Source: Viscum album
Taxonomy: Eukaryota; Streptophyta; Magnoliopsida; Santalales; Viscaceae
Reading direction: 5' to 3'
DNA length: 64,000 bases
Assembly (NCBI GenBank): GCA_963277665.1
Contig: OY728128.1
Location: 1,864,104,988-1,864,168,987 of the forward strand
The notes under the pieces are model-generated. The model had not been told where the DNA came from. It made no database searches and saw nothing but the letters and a program-made list of their open reading frames with translations. The translations under genes were made by a program, and so were the position numbers. Every line of letters starts with the position of its first letter. The first letter of the stretch is position 1. Below are positions 28,200 to 41,484 of this stretch, one piece after another.

Positions 28200-29920
28200 A
28201 AATTCCTCAAGAACACATATATGTATTAAAAAAGAGTGTTTGGGTTGATCCTACAACAAAAAACCTTTTAATATCCTATTTTTCTATTTTCTGTCTTTAT
28301 TCACTTTAATATTGACCATACATTATTGAAATTATATGAGTTTCTCCAAAAAATATCATCCCCTTCACTTATAAAATCGTCGCATATTCCACACATAATG
28401 ACTCATCTATAATTATAATTTATCCTTTAAACACATCCATTTTTTCACCCTATAACCCTATAGTAATTTTAAAATATTATTGTCACCATTACGTAGCATA
28501 ATTCCTCTATTTCGATGGTGTCTTCAAAGGAAGATTCACAACCCCAATTTGAGTATTATCAACTAATTATGATTTTATTCTTAATTATATTAATCAAATT
28601 TATTCAAGAAAAACTAATATAATTATTAAAAAATAATATATAAAATTAAATGTTACTATATTAAAGTAATAAACATTTTTATTTCATATACCCCATCCAT
28701 TAAAAAATAAAAAACGATGTTTGTGCATTTTTTAGACTATCGCATCAACAACATAATGTGCTTCGCTTTCCTTAAATGATTTACAAGGATGGATATAAGG
28801 ATGTAGTTAAAGGATAAATATTTTTTATGATTGCACTATGATTTTAATATGAAAAGTTTTAAACCTATTAATCACATGATTAACAAAGGATTAACATTAA
28901 TTTATTGATTCAAAATAAGAATACAAATATGGTTGTCTTTTATTATAATTTTTTAATGTTTTATTATCCATAACATCTTTTAATTCCTTATAATTTTTCA
29001 TATCTCACTAATAAACAGTAAATATGATCAGTATTCTTCTATTATAGTGATATTACAACTAAAATACCTCATAATCATTCATTAAATGTTGGTGTGTTCA
29101 TGTTTGGGTTGGTTTAACCACCTACTTCAACAATAGATAAAAATTATACCATGAAGGGATATGGGAAAATAATTATTGGTATAATAGAAAAAAAATAGGT
29201 AAAAACATATTACTTTTTCGGAATATATTCTATCAATGATTAATTATTTAATTAATGAAATTTTCTATGATCATCAAAAAATAATAAATCGTGTTTACTA
29301 TTGAATTTATATTCAAGGATATGGTTTAAAACACACAAGAAACAAATTTGAAACATCAAAAATTATATTTAATCATACCTTAAATTATCTTTAATTACAA
29401 AGTAATAAATAAAATTGGATGAATAAGGAATATGAACACCTCAATTATGAAATAAATAAAAATGATTAAAAGTATAAACACATGATGTCAAAAATTAGAA
29501 GATGCCATATAGAGAAGGACCATTTATGAAGAGTGTGAGTGAAATTTATATGAGTCCAATATGAATTAAGTGATAAAGAAAGATATATTTATAATAATAT
29601 AGGTTAATTTATGTTCATGTAATTTTGGATAAGTGTAAATGGTCTTCCTTCTCAAATTCTTCAATTGGAGAAATTCTTTTCAATATACACTTAATTTCCT
29701 TTATGTGGTGTATATACTTACTATTTTTCAATTTTATATCATGGTGTTACTTTTTTAATGTTATTTTAATTTCATGTTTAATACATACTTTTTTATAGGT
29801 TATGATATAATTTTACTAAGAGAATAAGTGGTTTTTTCCATCTCAATTTTCTTTCCTCAAGACACATGTTATGGTAACCACCTATTTTCTTTTGTGTAGT
29901 GCATACATTCTATTGGAATA
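28200..29920 (+). repeat. Diverged fragments resembling the LARD-like LTR
   Basis: The phrase GGGTTGATCCTACAACAAAAAACC near 28230-28255 parallels GGGTTGATTTCAAAACC at about 6637. CTTATAAAATCG...CCACACATAATG near 28370 parallels the TATA region at about 6760. At 29640-29920 there are two blocks with CTTCCTTCTC / TTCCATCTC followed by GTGGTGTATA / GTAGTGCATA, like 9040-9120. Order and strand are conserved. Similarity is weak and by eye. Confidence 0.4.
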
Positions 29921-30469
29921 ATTTTCCCAAATTAATCATGAAAATTGAAGTATTTAAAATATTATATTGTTATCCCTCTCTCATATTATTTTTACTCAAG
30001 AGTTACCTTTTCCATTGGGGAAAAATCAATCAATATTTTGGTAATGTAAAAATGATTCATTTAATATAATATACATCTTTCTTGGGATACTATAATGTGG
30101 ATTCATATCTAAAATAGACGCACATATGGATAATCATCAAAATAGGGTTTGATGAGTGTTTAATCACTCACGAGCCTAATTTTTTATTAGTTCTATTATG
30201 ACTTCACACCTATGTGGACACTCTTGTGGGATATGCTTCGGAATATTCAGACACTCTTAATGAACCACATTTAATGATTTTACCAACCAATGCCATGGAC
30301 TCCTATAAATGAAATATATTAAGTCCAATTATTAACTTCCATGGATAACCTATCACGTTTTATGTACACTTTCCACTATATTTCATTTAAAAGAGTGCTT
30401 TATGTTACTTTGATGATACCTATATCACCATTGGTTTGAGGTATATAAACATTTATTCATCTATTTTAT

Positions 30470-31946
30470 GTATATAAAATATTTGGGTTATTATTTAAGA
30501 GATTATAATGGGTTTTGGGAATTATTGGTAACTTTTCAATAAGTGAATGGTTAGTTGAAATTGTACCATATCTCTCAGAAACCTTGCAATTATAAATAAT
30601 GGTCACATGGTAGGCGCACGATTAGTGCATAGTTTGGAAAAAACATATGGACACCCATAAGAAAGCATGTGAACCTACTATAATTTGAGATATTGGATTC
30701 CTCATTATTGGAACACATTTTGAATAACCCATAGAGCCAATAATGTGAGGTGTTTTCTTGATATATTGTCAATCACATGGTTGGTGCACGGTTAGAAAAA
30801 CTATGGGGCTTAATCTTGTGATGTACAATTATACATTGGAAATTTGTGGATATAATTTAATTTACCAACATATTGACTCATTATCACATTAATTGTCCAA
30901 TAAAAGAAGTAATATTTCCCTCAAGGTGTGAGATATTTTTCCCTTTGGTATCGTAGTGATCTTGAGTAGAATCAAAGGATGTTGGAGATCCACTGTTTCT
31001 TTTAATCCTCTATTCTTGGTCATTCTTACTAGATCTATTCTCTTTCTCTTTTCTTAAACATTTTATATAAACCACTGTCATAATATACATGTTACTTGAA
31101 GTGAATTTTCTTTTAATTAATCTTAGGAATTAATGGTATTTCATGGTTGGATATATAGAATCATTATGTCATTCCTCATTTTCGCCAACATTATTTGCTA
31201 TATGGATTCTCTCTCGACTCCATGTGATTAGAACTTGGAGTCAAAGTTTGAAATAAATTTTTTTATTAAATTTATTTCAAATTTATATGTAATTCTTGAT
31301 AAATACCCACATTAGTGATGGGTTTGTAAAATAGTGTAAATATGATGGTTTTGTGGGAAACCCATTTGATTTTAATTTTGAAATAGTGGATATAAAATTG
31401 TGGATTTTATATTGTCTCATGGAAGATGTTTGTATAAATGTTTTCAACAAAAGAAATTTTTTATAAAAGTGGATTGTAATTATTTTTTTGGAATGGTTTT
31501 TTTCATACATGGTTAACAGGAGTTCATTTTCATTACACGTGACCCTGTGGAAGGGGTGTGTGCCAATGGGGAATCAACTATTAGTTACCTTGTTATGACA
31601 TGGAATATTGACAAGGGGCTACACATGAAGATAAAATTATCAATTGGGAATGAATATGTTAATGTGTAGATGTGTGGTATCAATTAATTAGTATGAAAAA
31701 TGGATTTTAGATTGTTTTAAAAGGAATTATTTATTTTTTCCCTGGAAAACAATTTTAACATAAAAAATGTTTATTCATTAATATAAACTATTTTAATCAT
31801 TTAAATTATTTTATGTAAAAGTTCTAAAAAATTTATTAGTTTAATGATTTGGGAACTAATTGATAAAATCCAACTAATTTTAGATAGTCTCCCTTGTATG
31901 GAATTATGGTGCATTTGTATATTTCATCTTTAGAGACATAGGTAAT
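30470..31946 (+). mobile_element. Outer gypsy element, 5' LTR, first part (start approximate)
   Basis: GGCGCACGATTAGTGCATAG at 30613 and GGTTGGTGCACGGTTAGAAA at 30780 are degenerate versions of the GCACGGTTTGTCTAACCGTGC motifs in the second gypsy LTR (55700-55910, 63140-63330). Positions 31560-31680 (ACCTTGTT...) parallel 56940-57060 of that LTR. The LTR is interrupted at 31950 by the CACTA element and resumes at 53831. The start was placed by counting back about 130 bp from the first GCACG motif and is uncertain by about 100 bp. Confidence 0.6.
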
Positions 31947-31949
31947 GGA
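31947..31949. repeat. Left target-site duplication GGA of CACTA element
   Basis: GGA directly precedes CACTACTGG. The same GGA directly follows the other end at 53828-53830. A 3-bp duplication is the hallmark of CACTA insertion. Confidence 0.75.
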
Positions 31950-31964
31950 CACTACTGGAAATGG
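31950..31964 (+). repeat. CACTA left terminal inverted repeat
   Basis: CACTACTGGAAATGG, the canonical CACTA start. Confidence 0.85.
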
Positions 31965-32290
31965 AAATTTTCCCAACGGTTCAGAAATGCTGGGAAAGCC
32001 TGTAGATTCATTGGTAAGTAATCCATTGGGAAAGCATTTCCCAATGGTTTACACAGAATCGTTGGGATAGCTTAGAAAAATGAAGCTATCCCAACGGTTG
32101 TACCAAACCGTTGGGATAGTTTTTCCCTACGGTTTGGATTGAACTATTGGGAAAGCCAATGATAGGACTTCTTACCCAACTTTTTAGAAACCATTGGAAA
32201 AGGTTTTTTACCAATAGTTCTCTATGAACCATTGGTAAAAACAATACTCAGAATCCTATGCCAACGGTTCGAAACCGTTGGCACAGCCTA
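31965..32290 (+). repeat. CACTA left subterminal repeats
   Basis: About ten copies of a motif near CCCAACGGTT, CCAATGGTTT or AACCGTTGGGA occur in both orientations, often as close inverted pairs. One example is TTCCCAATGGTTTACACAG..TCGTTGGGATAGC. Such clusters are where CACTA accessory proteins (TNPA-like) bind. The matching cluster at the other end is at 53560-53812. Confidence 0.75.
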
Positions 32291-32599
32291 TTCTGTGAAA
32301 ATGGCACAGCAGCCTCAAATTCCCTCTCATTTACAATTATTGTTCCTGCAATAATCAACTAACACATACATATACAATTACTGTACCTACAATAACCTAC
32401 AAACACATATATATACAGAAAAAATTCACACACATTTAACATATAATTCATCCTTGAACTATACACATATAGAATTAAATTAAAACTCATAACATAATTA
32501 TAAACATACATAAATCATTTAGAATTCAATTTAAAATTTAGATGACAATTATATGTGGAATCCGGAATTCAATTCATAATTTGATTGGTTTTCCGTATA

Positions 32600-35500
32600 C
32601 CAGATTTTTTACCTGAAATGATGTTCATTTTAAACAAAAATGTATACACCTAGAGTGATACCAGCCACACTGTGCCTCAGATTGAGGCGAGGTTAACTTG
32701 TACACGTCACAGATGAACCATGGATCTTTTTCCCAAAGTATCAACATATTTCAAAAGCGTTTGGTCAGTTTTCCATATGTCAGATTTTGTTTTCACATAA
32801 AATAAAGTTCTTTTTAAATAATAGATAGACACTTTGAGTGGTGTCGGCCACACCACGCCTCAGATTGAGGTAGGGTTGACTTGTACATGTCAAAAATGAC
32901 CCATGGATCGTTGTGCTAAAGTATCAACACAATTAAAATCCTTTTGGTCAGTTTTCTGTATATACTTAAAATGTTGTCCATTTTAAACATAAGACAAACT
33001 CATTGGGTGGGTTCGGCCACACCGCAACTTGTATTAAGGCGCGGTTGACTCATACACTTCACATATGACCCATGGATCGTTGTCCTAAAGTTTCAACAGA
33101 TCCCAATGGTGTTAGTTTGGTTTTTAATATGCCAGTTGTTCTTTTCACTTATAATCCTGTCCATTTTAAACAAAAGAGACACAGTTAGAGTGGTACATGC
33201 CACACCGCGCCTTAGATTTAGATGGGGTTAACTTGTAAACATCTCAAATGACCCATGGATCATTTTCATAATGTATCAACACAATTTGAATGTCTTTTTT
33301 TGGTTTTTCATATGCCAGTTGATGTTTTCACTTAATATGATGTCCTTTTGAAATAAAAGAGAGACACTTTGAGTGGTGATGGCCACACCATGCCTCAGAT
33401 TGAGGCGGGGTTGATTCTTACACGTCACATATGACCCATGGATCGTTGTACTAAAGTATCAACACAATAAGAATCCGTTTGGTCAGTTTTCCATATATAC
33501 TTAAAATGTTGTCCATTTTGAACAAAAGAGAGACACTTTGAGTGGTGTCAGCCACACCATGCCTCGTATTGAGGCGGGGTTGACTCGTACACATTAAATA
33601 TGAACCATAGAACGTTTTCCTAAAGCATCAACACATTTTGAATGTGTTTGGTCAGTTTTCCTTTTGCAATTTGTTGTTTTCACTTAAAAATGATGTCCAT
33701 TTTAAATAAAAGAGAGACACTATGAATGGTTTTGGCCAAACCACGCCTCGGATTGAGGCGGGGTTGACTTGTACACATCACATTGACCCATGCATTGTTT
33801 TTCTAAAGTATCAACACAATCAGAATCCTTTTTTCGGTTTTCCATATATCAGTTGTTGTTTAAACATAAAATCAACTGCTTTTGAAATAAAAGAGAGACA
33901 CTATGAGTTTTACCAGCCACGTTGTGCCTCATAATGAGGCGGGGTTGAATCGTACATGTCACAAATGACCCATGGATCGTTGTGCTAAAGTATCAATAGA
34001 AACTGAATGTGTTTGGTCGGCTTTCCATATGTACTTAAAATGTTGTCAATTTTAAACATAAGAGAGACACTTTTGGTGGTACCGGCCACACCGTGACTCG
34101 GATTGAGGCGTGGTTGACTAGTACACGTCACATATGACCCATGGATCATTGTCCTAATGTTTCAACAGATTCCAAATGTGTTTGGTCAGTTTTTCATATG
34201 CCAGTTGTTCTGTTCACTTATAATCCTGCCCATTTTAAAAAAAAGAGACACAGTTAGAGTGGTACCGGTGACACCGCACCTAGTATTTAGAAAGGGATGA
34301 CTCGTACACATATCAAATGACCCATGGATCATTCTCCTAAAGTATAAACACAATCCGAATGTGTTTGGTCAGTTTTTAGTATGCCAGTTGATGTTTTCAC
34401 TTAAAATGATGTCCTTTTGAAACAAAAGAGATACAATTTGAGTGGTGCTGGCCACACCGCGCCTTAGATTGAGGCAGAGTTGATTCGTACACATCACATA
34501 TGACCCATGGATCATTGTGATAAAGTATCAACACAGTCAGAATCCATTTGGTCAGTTTTCCATATGTACTTAAAATGTTGTTCATTTTAATCAAAATAGA
34601 GACACTTTGAGTGGTTCCGGCCACACCGTGCCTTGGATTGAGGTGTGGTTGACTTGTAAACATCAAATATGAACCATGGATCTTTTTCCTAAGCATCAAC
34701 ACATTCCAAATGCGTTTTGTCAATTTTTCGTATGTCAATTGTTGTTTTCACATAAAATGATGTCCAATTAAAAAAAGAGACACTATGAATGGTGTTGGCC
34801 ACACCATGCCTCAGATTGAGGCGGGGTTGACTTGTACACATTAAATATGACCCATGGATCATTTTTCTTAATTATAAACACAATCAGAATCTTTTTGGTC
34901 AGTTTTGTGTATGTCAGTTTTTGTTTTCACTTAAAATGATGTGCTTTTTAAATAAAAGAGAGACACTTTGAGTGGTTTCGGCCACACCATGCCTCTGATT
35001 GAGGCAGAGTTTACTCGTACAAATCACAAATGAAGCATGGATCATTTTTCTCAAGTATCAATAGAAACCCAATGCTTATGTTCAGTTTTCTATATGTTCT
35101 TAAAATGTATCAATTTTAAACAAAGGAGATACACATTGGGTGGTTCCTGCCACAACGCGACTCGGATTGAGGTGCGGTAGACTCGTACACGTCATATATG
35201 ACCCATGGATTGTTGTCCTAAAGTTTCAATAGATTTCAAATGCATTTGGTTAGTTTTTCGTATGCCAACTGTTCTTTTCACTTATAATCCTACCCATTTT
35301 AAACAAAAGAGACACGGTTAGAGTGGCACCAGCCACACCACGCCTCATATTTAGACGGGGTTGACTCATACATGTCTAAAATGACCCATGGATCATTTTC
35401 CTAAAGTATCAACTCAATCCAACTGCGTTTGATTGGTTTTCCATTTTCCAGTTGATGTTTTCACTTAAAATGATGTCCATTTGAAAGAAAAGAGAGACAA

Positions 35501-38060
35501 TTTGAATGGTTCTGACCACAACGTAGATTAGATTGAGGCGGGATTGATTCGTACATGTCACATATGACCCATGGATCATTGTGTTAATGTATCAACATAA
35601 TCAGAATCCATTTGGTCAGTTTTCCGTAAGCACTTAAAATGTTGTCCATTTTAAACAAAAGAGAGACACTTTGAGTGGTTCAAGCCCCAATATGCCTCAG
35701 ATTGATGTGGGGATGACTCGTACACATAATATATGACCCATGTGTCACTTTCCTAAAGAATGAACACATTCCGAATGTGATTGGTCAGTTTTTCGTATGT
35801 CAGTTGTTGTTTCCACTTAAAATGATGTCCATTTTAAACAAAAGAGAAACACTATGAATGGTGCTGGCCACACAGCACCTCAGATTGAGGCGAGGTTTAC
35901 TCATACACATCACATATGACCCATGGATCGTTGTGCTATGGTATCAACACAATCAGAATCTGTTTGGTCAGTTTTCTTTAGGTCAGGTGTTGTTTTCACT
36001 TAAAATGAAGTGCTTTTTAAATAATAGAGAGAAACTTTGAGTAGTTCCAGCTACACTGCACCACGGATGGAGGCGGGGTTGACTCATACACATCACAAAT
36101 GACCCAGGGATAATTTTTCTAAAGTATCAACCGAAACTAAATATGTTTGGCCAGTTTTCCATATGTACATAAAATGTTGTCCCTTTTAAACAAAAGAGAG
36201 ACACTTTTGGTGGTGCCAGGAACACTGCAACTCGAATTGAGGCACGGTTGATTCGTATACGTCATATATGACCCATGGATCATTTTCCTAAAGATTGAAC
36301 AGATTCCAAAGGCGTTTGGTCAGTTTTTCATATGCCTGTTGTTCTGTTCAATTATAATCCTGTCCATTTTAAACAAAAGAGACACAGTTAGAGAGGTATC
36401 AGCCACACCGTGCCTCTTATTTAGATGGAGTTGACTTTTACATGTCTCAAATGAACAATGGATCATTTTTCTAAAGTATCAATGCAATCAGAATGCGTTT
36501 GGTCAGTTTTTCATATGCGAGTTGATGTTTTCACTTAAAATGATGTCCTTTTGAAATAAAAGAGAGAAACGTTCAGTGGTTCTGGCCACACCAAACCTCA
36601 GATTGAGGCGGGGTTGATTTTTAAATGTCACATATGACCTATGGATTGTTGTGCTAAAGTATCAACACAATCAGAATTCGTTTGGTCAGTTTTCCGTATG
36701 TACATAAAATGGTGTCCATTTTAAACAAAAGAGAGACACTTTGAGTAGTGCTGGCCACACCATGCCTCGGATTCAGGTGAGTTTGACTCTTACATGTCAA
36801 ATATGACACATGGATCGTTTTCCTAAAGCATAAACAAATTCCCAATATATTTTGTCAGTTTTTCGTATGCCAGTTGTTGTTTTCAATTAAAATGATGTCC
36901 ATTTTAAACAAAAGAGAGACACTATGAATTCTATTGGCCACACCACACCTTGTATTGAGGCTAGGTTCACTCTTACACATCACATATGACCCATGGATCG
37001 TTGTGATAATGTTTCAACATAATCATAATCCGTTTGGTCAGTTTTCCGTATGTCAGTTGTTGTTTTCACTTAAAATGAAGTGTTTTTTAAATAAAAGAGA
37101 GACACTTTGAGTAGTGTCGGCCACACCACGCCTCAGATTATGGAGGAGTTGACTCGTACATGTTACATAGGACCCACTGATCATTCTCCAAAAGTTTTAA
37201 TGGAAACCGAATGCGTTTGGTCAGTTTTCTGTATGTACTTAAAATGTTCTCCATTATAAACAATAGGGAGACACTTAGAGTGATCCCGGTCACACTGCGA
37301 CTCGGATTGATCCCAATTTGTCTTTTACACGTCACATATGATGCATGGATCATTTTGATAAATCATCAATAGAATTTGAATGTGTTTGGTCGGTTTTTCA
37401 TATGCCAGTTTTTCTTTTCACTTATAATCCTGCCCATTTTAATCAAAAGAGACACCGTTAAAGTGGTACCGGCCACACTGCACCTTGTATTTAGATGGGG
37501 TTGACTCATACACATCTCAAATGACCCATGGATAATTTTCCTAAAGTATCAAAACAATCTGAATGCATTTGGTCAGTTTTCCATATGCCAGGTGATGTTT
37601 TCACTTAAAATGATATCCTTTTGAAACAAAACAGATACACTTTGAGTGGTGTCATCCACACCGCGCCACAGATTGAGGCGAGGTTGACTCGTACACATCA
37701 CGTATGACCCATTGATCATTTTCCTTATGCATCAACACAATCATAATCTTTTTGGTCAGTTTTCTGTATGTACTTAAAATGTTGTCCATTTTAAACAAAA
37801 GAGAGACACATAGAGTGATCCTAACCACACCGCGACTCGGATTGAGCTGGGGTTGACTCATACACATCAAAATTTACCCATGGATCATGGTGATAAAGTA
37901 TCAATAGAATCCGAATGTGTTTGGTTGGTTTTCCATATGCCTATTTTTCATTTCACTTAAAATCCCAGCCACACCGTGCCTCAGATTTATACAGGGTTGA
38001 CTCGTACACGTCACATTGAGTGGTGTCGGCCACACCATGCCTCAGATTTAGGCAGAGTTT
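32600..38060 (+). repeat. ~180-bp satellite-like tandem array with ~1.07-kb higher-order units
   Basis: About 30 monomers of roughly 175-185 bp share GAGTGGTxxCGGCCACACC, CCTCAGATTGAGGCGGGGTT, GACTCGTACACGTCACATAT, GACCCATGGATCRTT, TTTGGTCAGTTTTCCRTATG and AATGATGTCCATTTTAAAC blocks. A variant monomer (ATAATCCTGYCCATTTTAA followed by AGAGACACAGTTAGAGTGG) recurs at 33151, 34220, 35284, 36354 and 37434. The spacing is about 1064-1080 bp, i.e. every sixth monomer. No frame is conserved across monomers, so the short frames here are not genes. The array lies inside the CACTA element next to its left subterminal region. Confidence 0.9.
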
Positions 38061-38505
38061 CTTGCCAATTATCTCACATAGGGGACTGGGTATCACCTGA
38101 GGCATTGTATTACCATCTTTCAAAACAAGAATGTCCTCAGTTTATCTTAATGGAACCAATATCACTCATGAATAATAGAAACCATCCTAGTAGCCCTCAC
38201 ATAGAAACCAATGCATTCATACTAGAATTTCAAGTCTAAATTCCATATGCATGATGAGTCTGTCCATGAGTCCTTAACAAGTAACCCATGTCTTATCCTA
38301 ACAATTGACAAGTAAACCAAATCAAACAAGTCTTAATTCACATAACATGGAGAATGTACAATAGGACTTTGTATTCAATTTAAAGCATATCATCACATGC
38401 ATTTGCTGAGCATGGTCTAATAATCTTACCAATACATTCATATAATTAAAGACATAAAAAATGGAATAATCCTAAATAACATTTCATGATCATAGAAATA
38501 AAAAA
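38061..38505. other. CACTA internal sequence, no gene seen
   Basis: After the last partial monomers the sequence becomes unique-looking. An 87-codon plus frame (37976-38239) starts within the array and has no recognisable domain. I see no splice or protein evidence for a gene. Confidence 0.5.
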
Positions 38506-38770
38506 AGGCATGTGAAATCAAGGAAGAGGGTGGGGGCTGTCTGGGAGTCCAAGGATAAGGGTGGGGGCTGTCCGGGGTCCAGGGAGGAGGGTGGGGGGGA
38601 GTTGTCCAATGGGCTGTCGAGGGGGCTATCCAGGGGGTGTCCGGGGGGCTGTCTGGGGACCAAGGAGGAGGGTGGGGGCTCCATGGGGGGTTGTCCAGGG
38701 GCTGTCTGGGGGGCTGTCAGGGGTCTAAGGAGGAGGGTGGGGGCTATTTAGGTGGCTGTCCAGGGAGTTA
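38506..38770 (+). repeat. G-rich minisatellite near CACTA left side
   Basis: Degenerate units of the form GGAGGGTGGGGGCTGTCCGGGG and GTCCAAGGAGGAGGGTGGGGG repeat across about 260 bp. The plus strand has many runs of four or more G, so G-quadruplex formation is plausible. The GGGCTGTCC core also occurs, reverse-complemented, in the C-rich array at 51880-53320, so the two arrays are in inverted orientation within the transposon. The overlapping 64- and 79-codon frames are repeat artefacts. Confidence 0.85.
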
Positions 38771-38916
38771 CCAAACACACAAAACCTTATAAACATGCTC
38801 AAGATACACCAAAACCACTAAAATACATTAACATCCATTAAAACAGACAATATATAAAAATAACTCAACTTCAATACAATGCTACGGGTCTAGATAAAAC
38901 CAACAACTGGAATAGT

Positions 38917-41012
38917 TTAAACATAAAATCTCGATAATATTAGTAAAAAATGTAACGGATCAACTTTCCCCACATCATCATCACCATCATCACCATCCTC
39001 ATCACCCTCATCCTCATCCTCTCCCTCCTCAACGCCCTCCTCCTCACCCTCCTCCACACCCTCACTATCCGCCTCACCCTCCTCCTCTCCCTCCTCTTCC
39101 GCATCAGACTCCTCACCATCATCATCATCAAGCTTAAAATCATATTTACCACCACTAGAACTACAACTTGGAGCACCATATATATAAAATATCAATTACA
39201 TATATTCATCAAAATCTAGGTTGGCCTCTGGTGGAAGTGTTGGATGTAGAACTTCAATAAATTTCATAAATGCATTGTTTTCCCTAGCAGACCGTTCCAC
39301 TGTCTTTGTGTCCCTTTTGTCAGCATGTTCTACCTGTGCTCTAACTTGCTGCAGCTCGGTGGCACTAAAACTCATACCTGAGGAGGGTTAATACCTCGTC
39401 GGGTCTATCCTAGGTCGGCAATGTACTCTTCCAGGATGCTCCTCTCCCAACACCTGATGTAAGTGATCAGTTGGCCCAAAATTTTCTGGTTCTTGGGTAT
39501 CGAGGGCCTCTAAAGTAGCATATTACAAATATAAATATATTTCTAAGTTACAAATTAGATATTAAAATATAAAATCTACAGATTAAAACTTACAATCTGC
39601 TACTAAGTTGCTTCGGTGACGGCACTTCCATCCTTTTTCCGTCTACTCAAGCTAAACAGTTTTTATCAAGGCACATGTCCTTCAATATTCTGTATTTGCC
39701 TCTACAAAGACATTGAAGACTAAAGTTATATGAAAGCATTAGAAAATTATTAAATAATTTAGGAAACAAGATAATGTGTAAGTCGTAAAGAAAACTTATA
39801 AACAATTGTCATACCTCCTTCATGTCATGATCTGGCATCGTTGTACGTCCTAGTGTGTGGAGGTATTTTTTTGCATCATTGTTTTTTTATTTTTTCCATA
39901 TGATTCTTAAATAAAATTAGATAATGAAAAAGATGGTATTAATGCAAATAATGAAAGTTATTATTTAAATACCTCAAATGTAATTAATACCTTAAACTGG
40001 GTAGTCGTCCAATGAGTAATTATCTGATGATACTACTCTATAGGAAAATCATCCACAACTAGTGCCACCTCTAACACAGTGCCAACACTAGCACGCCATC
40101 TAATATAAAACTCATGCTTGTAGGCTCGCCAAAGCTCTCCTAAATCCTTTAGACGTTCTGGTCGTGCACCCTCACCATCGGTAAAATTAAATCGAAGCTG
40201 ACATCAAAATATTAATTCATATAAATATAAAAATAATTCAGGGAATTAAATACAATAGATATTTTTACCCATATCTCTACCCAAGCTATATCCTTGAACT
40301 CATTTGGAAAATGTCTCCATGATAGTGGGCTGATGAGAATGATGTCAGAGTATTTGGAAAGTGTCACCAAAAAGCTCTGACATTACTGCCCTATTTTCTC
40401 AACCATTTGGTTGTCTTTTTTGTAATCCACCATAACCTATGTGTGGCAGTTCCACACCACACACATGTGTGTACGCACCCACCCCCGCCTCCTGTCAGTA
40501 GATGTATTTTTCATGAAAGAAAAAAAATATTTTATCAAAACATGTTATAATGATAATAAATATTACTATAAAAATTCGTTAGGGTTCGATAAATATACTG
40601 GGGCCAGTATGATCGCTGAGCACTATTGGATCCACAAGAAACTGATGGAACTCCCAGTGGTGGAACAGGAGTCGAAGACGATGGAATATAGAAGCTCAGA
40701 GAGATAGATGTAGAAGGAAAAGAATATGGGACACCTATATGACCAGATTCTGACTGAGGAGTGGTAATCATCAGGGGATATGAAAAAAGATGGGCCAGAA
40801 GATGCAAAAGGTGGAGAAAACATGGGAGGACTAAATATCCTATGTGTCCCTGATGACACATCAGGATCAAAATGTGGGAAGGATGACATGTCAGTGGGAG
40901 GGGCAGGGTCTAGTCGGGTACGCGAAGCCGCTTGTCCACCTCTGGTATGAACACTCCTCATACCACCGGCCTGAGTACTAGAACTAGTACTAGGCTCCCC
41001 ATCGAATAACTG
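38917..41012 (-). pseudogene. Transposase_24-like (Ptta/En/Spm) CACTA gene, decayed
   Basis: The minus strand carries exon-like pieces in a consistent order. About 41000-40690: a Ser/Pro-rich N-terminal part (MRSVHTRGGQAAS..., FSPPMFSPPFASSGPS). About 40350-40265: PLSWRHFPNEFKDIAWVEIW. About 40200-40030: LRFNFTDGEGARPERLKDLG, WRAYKHEFYIRWRASVG. About 39900-39810: KNNDAKKYLHTLGRTTMPDH. About 39500-39220: QEPENFGPTDHLHQVLGEEH, CRPRIDPTRY, ELQQVRAQVEHADKRDTKTV, LPPEANLDEY. About 39195-38917: an Asp/Glu-rich tail. AT-rich gaps between pieces look like introns. This layout resembles plant En/Spm second-gene proteins with a Transposase_24 region. In-frame stops (for example FPIE*YHQII) suggest it is inactive. 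The family assignment is from remembered motif pattern, not a search. Confidence 0.6.
38940..39170 (-). repeat. Acidic-codon microsatellite (TCC/TCA-rich on plus strand)
   Basis: Imperfect trinucleotide-type repeats CATCATCACCATCATCACC, CCTCATCCTCATCCTCTCCC and CTCCTCCTCACCCTCCTCC. In the minus frame they encode runs such as EEEGEEEGEADSEGVEEGEE and GDEDGDDGDDDVGK. They lie at the 3' end of the CACTA gene relic and probably formed its acidic C-terminal tail. Confidence 0.7.
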
Positions 41013-41484
41013 TCAACATATAGGTGGATCGTACAAAAATGATTATAAAAAAAGTAATCACATGAAATTATATATTCTTTAAATATATATATATTTGAAA
41101 TAAAGTACTCATTTTAGGCACTAATGGTGGAACGCCCATCTCCACCATTTGACGATTGTTCTCCATCATTTCTTTCCCATCACCTCTATTCAATTGGTTG
41201 CATTTCCTGCTTTTGAAAAAAAATTATCATTAATTAGAAAACGGAAACTAATGTGTAACCCAAAAATAACTAAATATATGAGGGAATGAAGGATTGAATT
41301 AATGACTTCAGTTCACTGATTAAATGAGGTTAGAGGTTGCATAGGCTGTTTAAACAGAATGGTTAAATAAGGGTATAGGTTGCATACACTATGCATGGTG
41401 GTGGAGTCTCAGCATATTTAGAAACTAAAACAAATTCTATCACAGGTATCAATAAGAAATATCATCATCATCAAAAGAAACTTC
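41013..41484. other. CACTA internal sequence left of copia insertion
   Basis: Includes the region upstream of the Transposase_24-like relic, with short coding-like text on the minus strand (about 41010-41210), and then AT-rich sequence. The last five bases before the copia element are ACTTC (41480-41484), the expected position for a target-site duplication. Confidence 0.5.

Noticed and set aside
33722..37870. Several 60-113-codon frames with similar text on the minus strand
   Set aside because: They are readings of the ~180-bp tandem monomers. Frames differ between monomers and are interrupted, so they are not a protein family.
32600..38060. CRISPR-like regular repeats
   Set aside because: Units are ~180 bp and similar across their full length with no unique spacers, in a plant transposon context. 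It is a satellite array.
38490..38751. Overlapping Pro-rich (minus) and Gly-rich (plus) frames
   Set aside because: Artefacts of the G-rich minisatellite.
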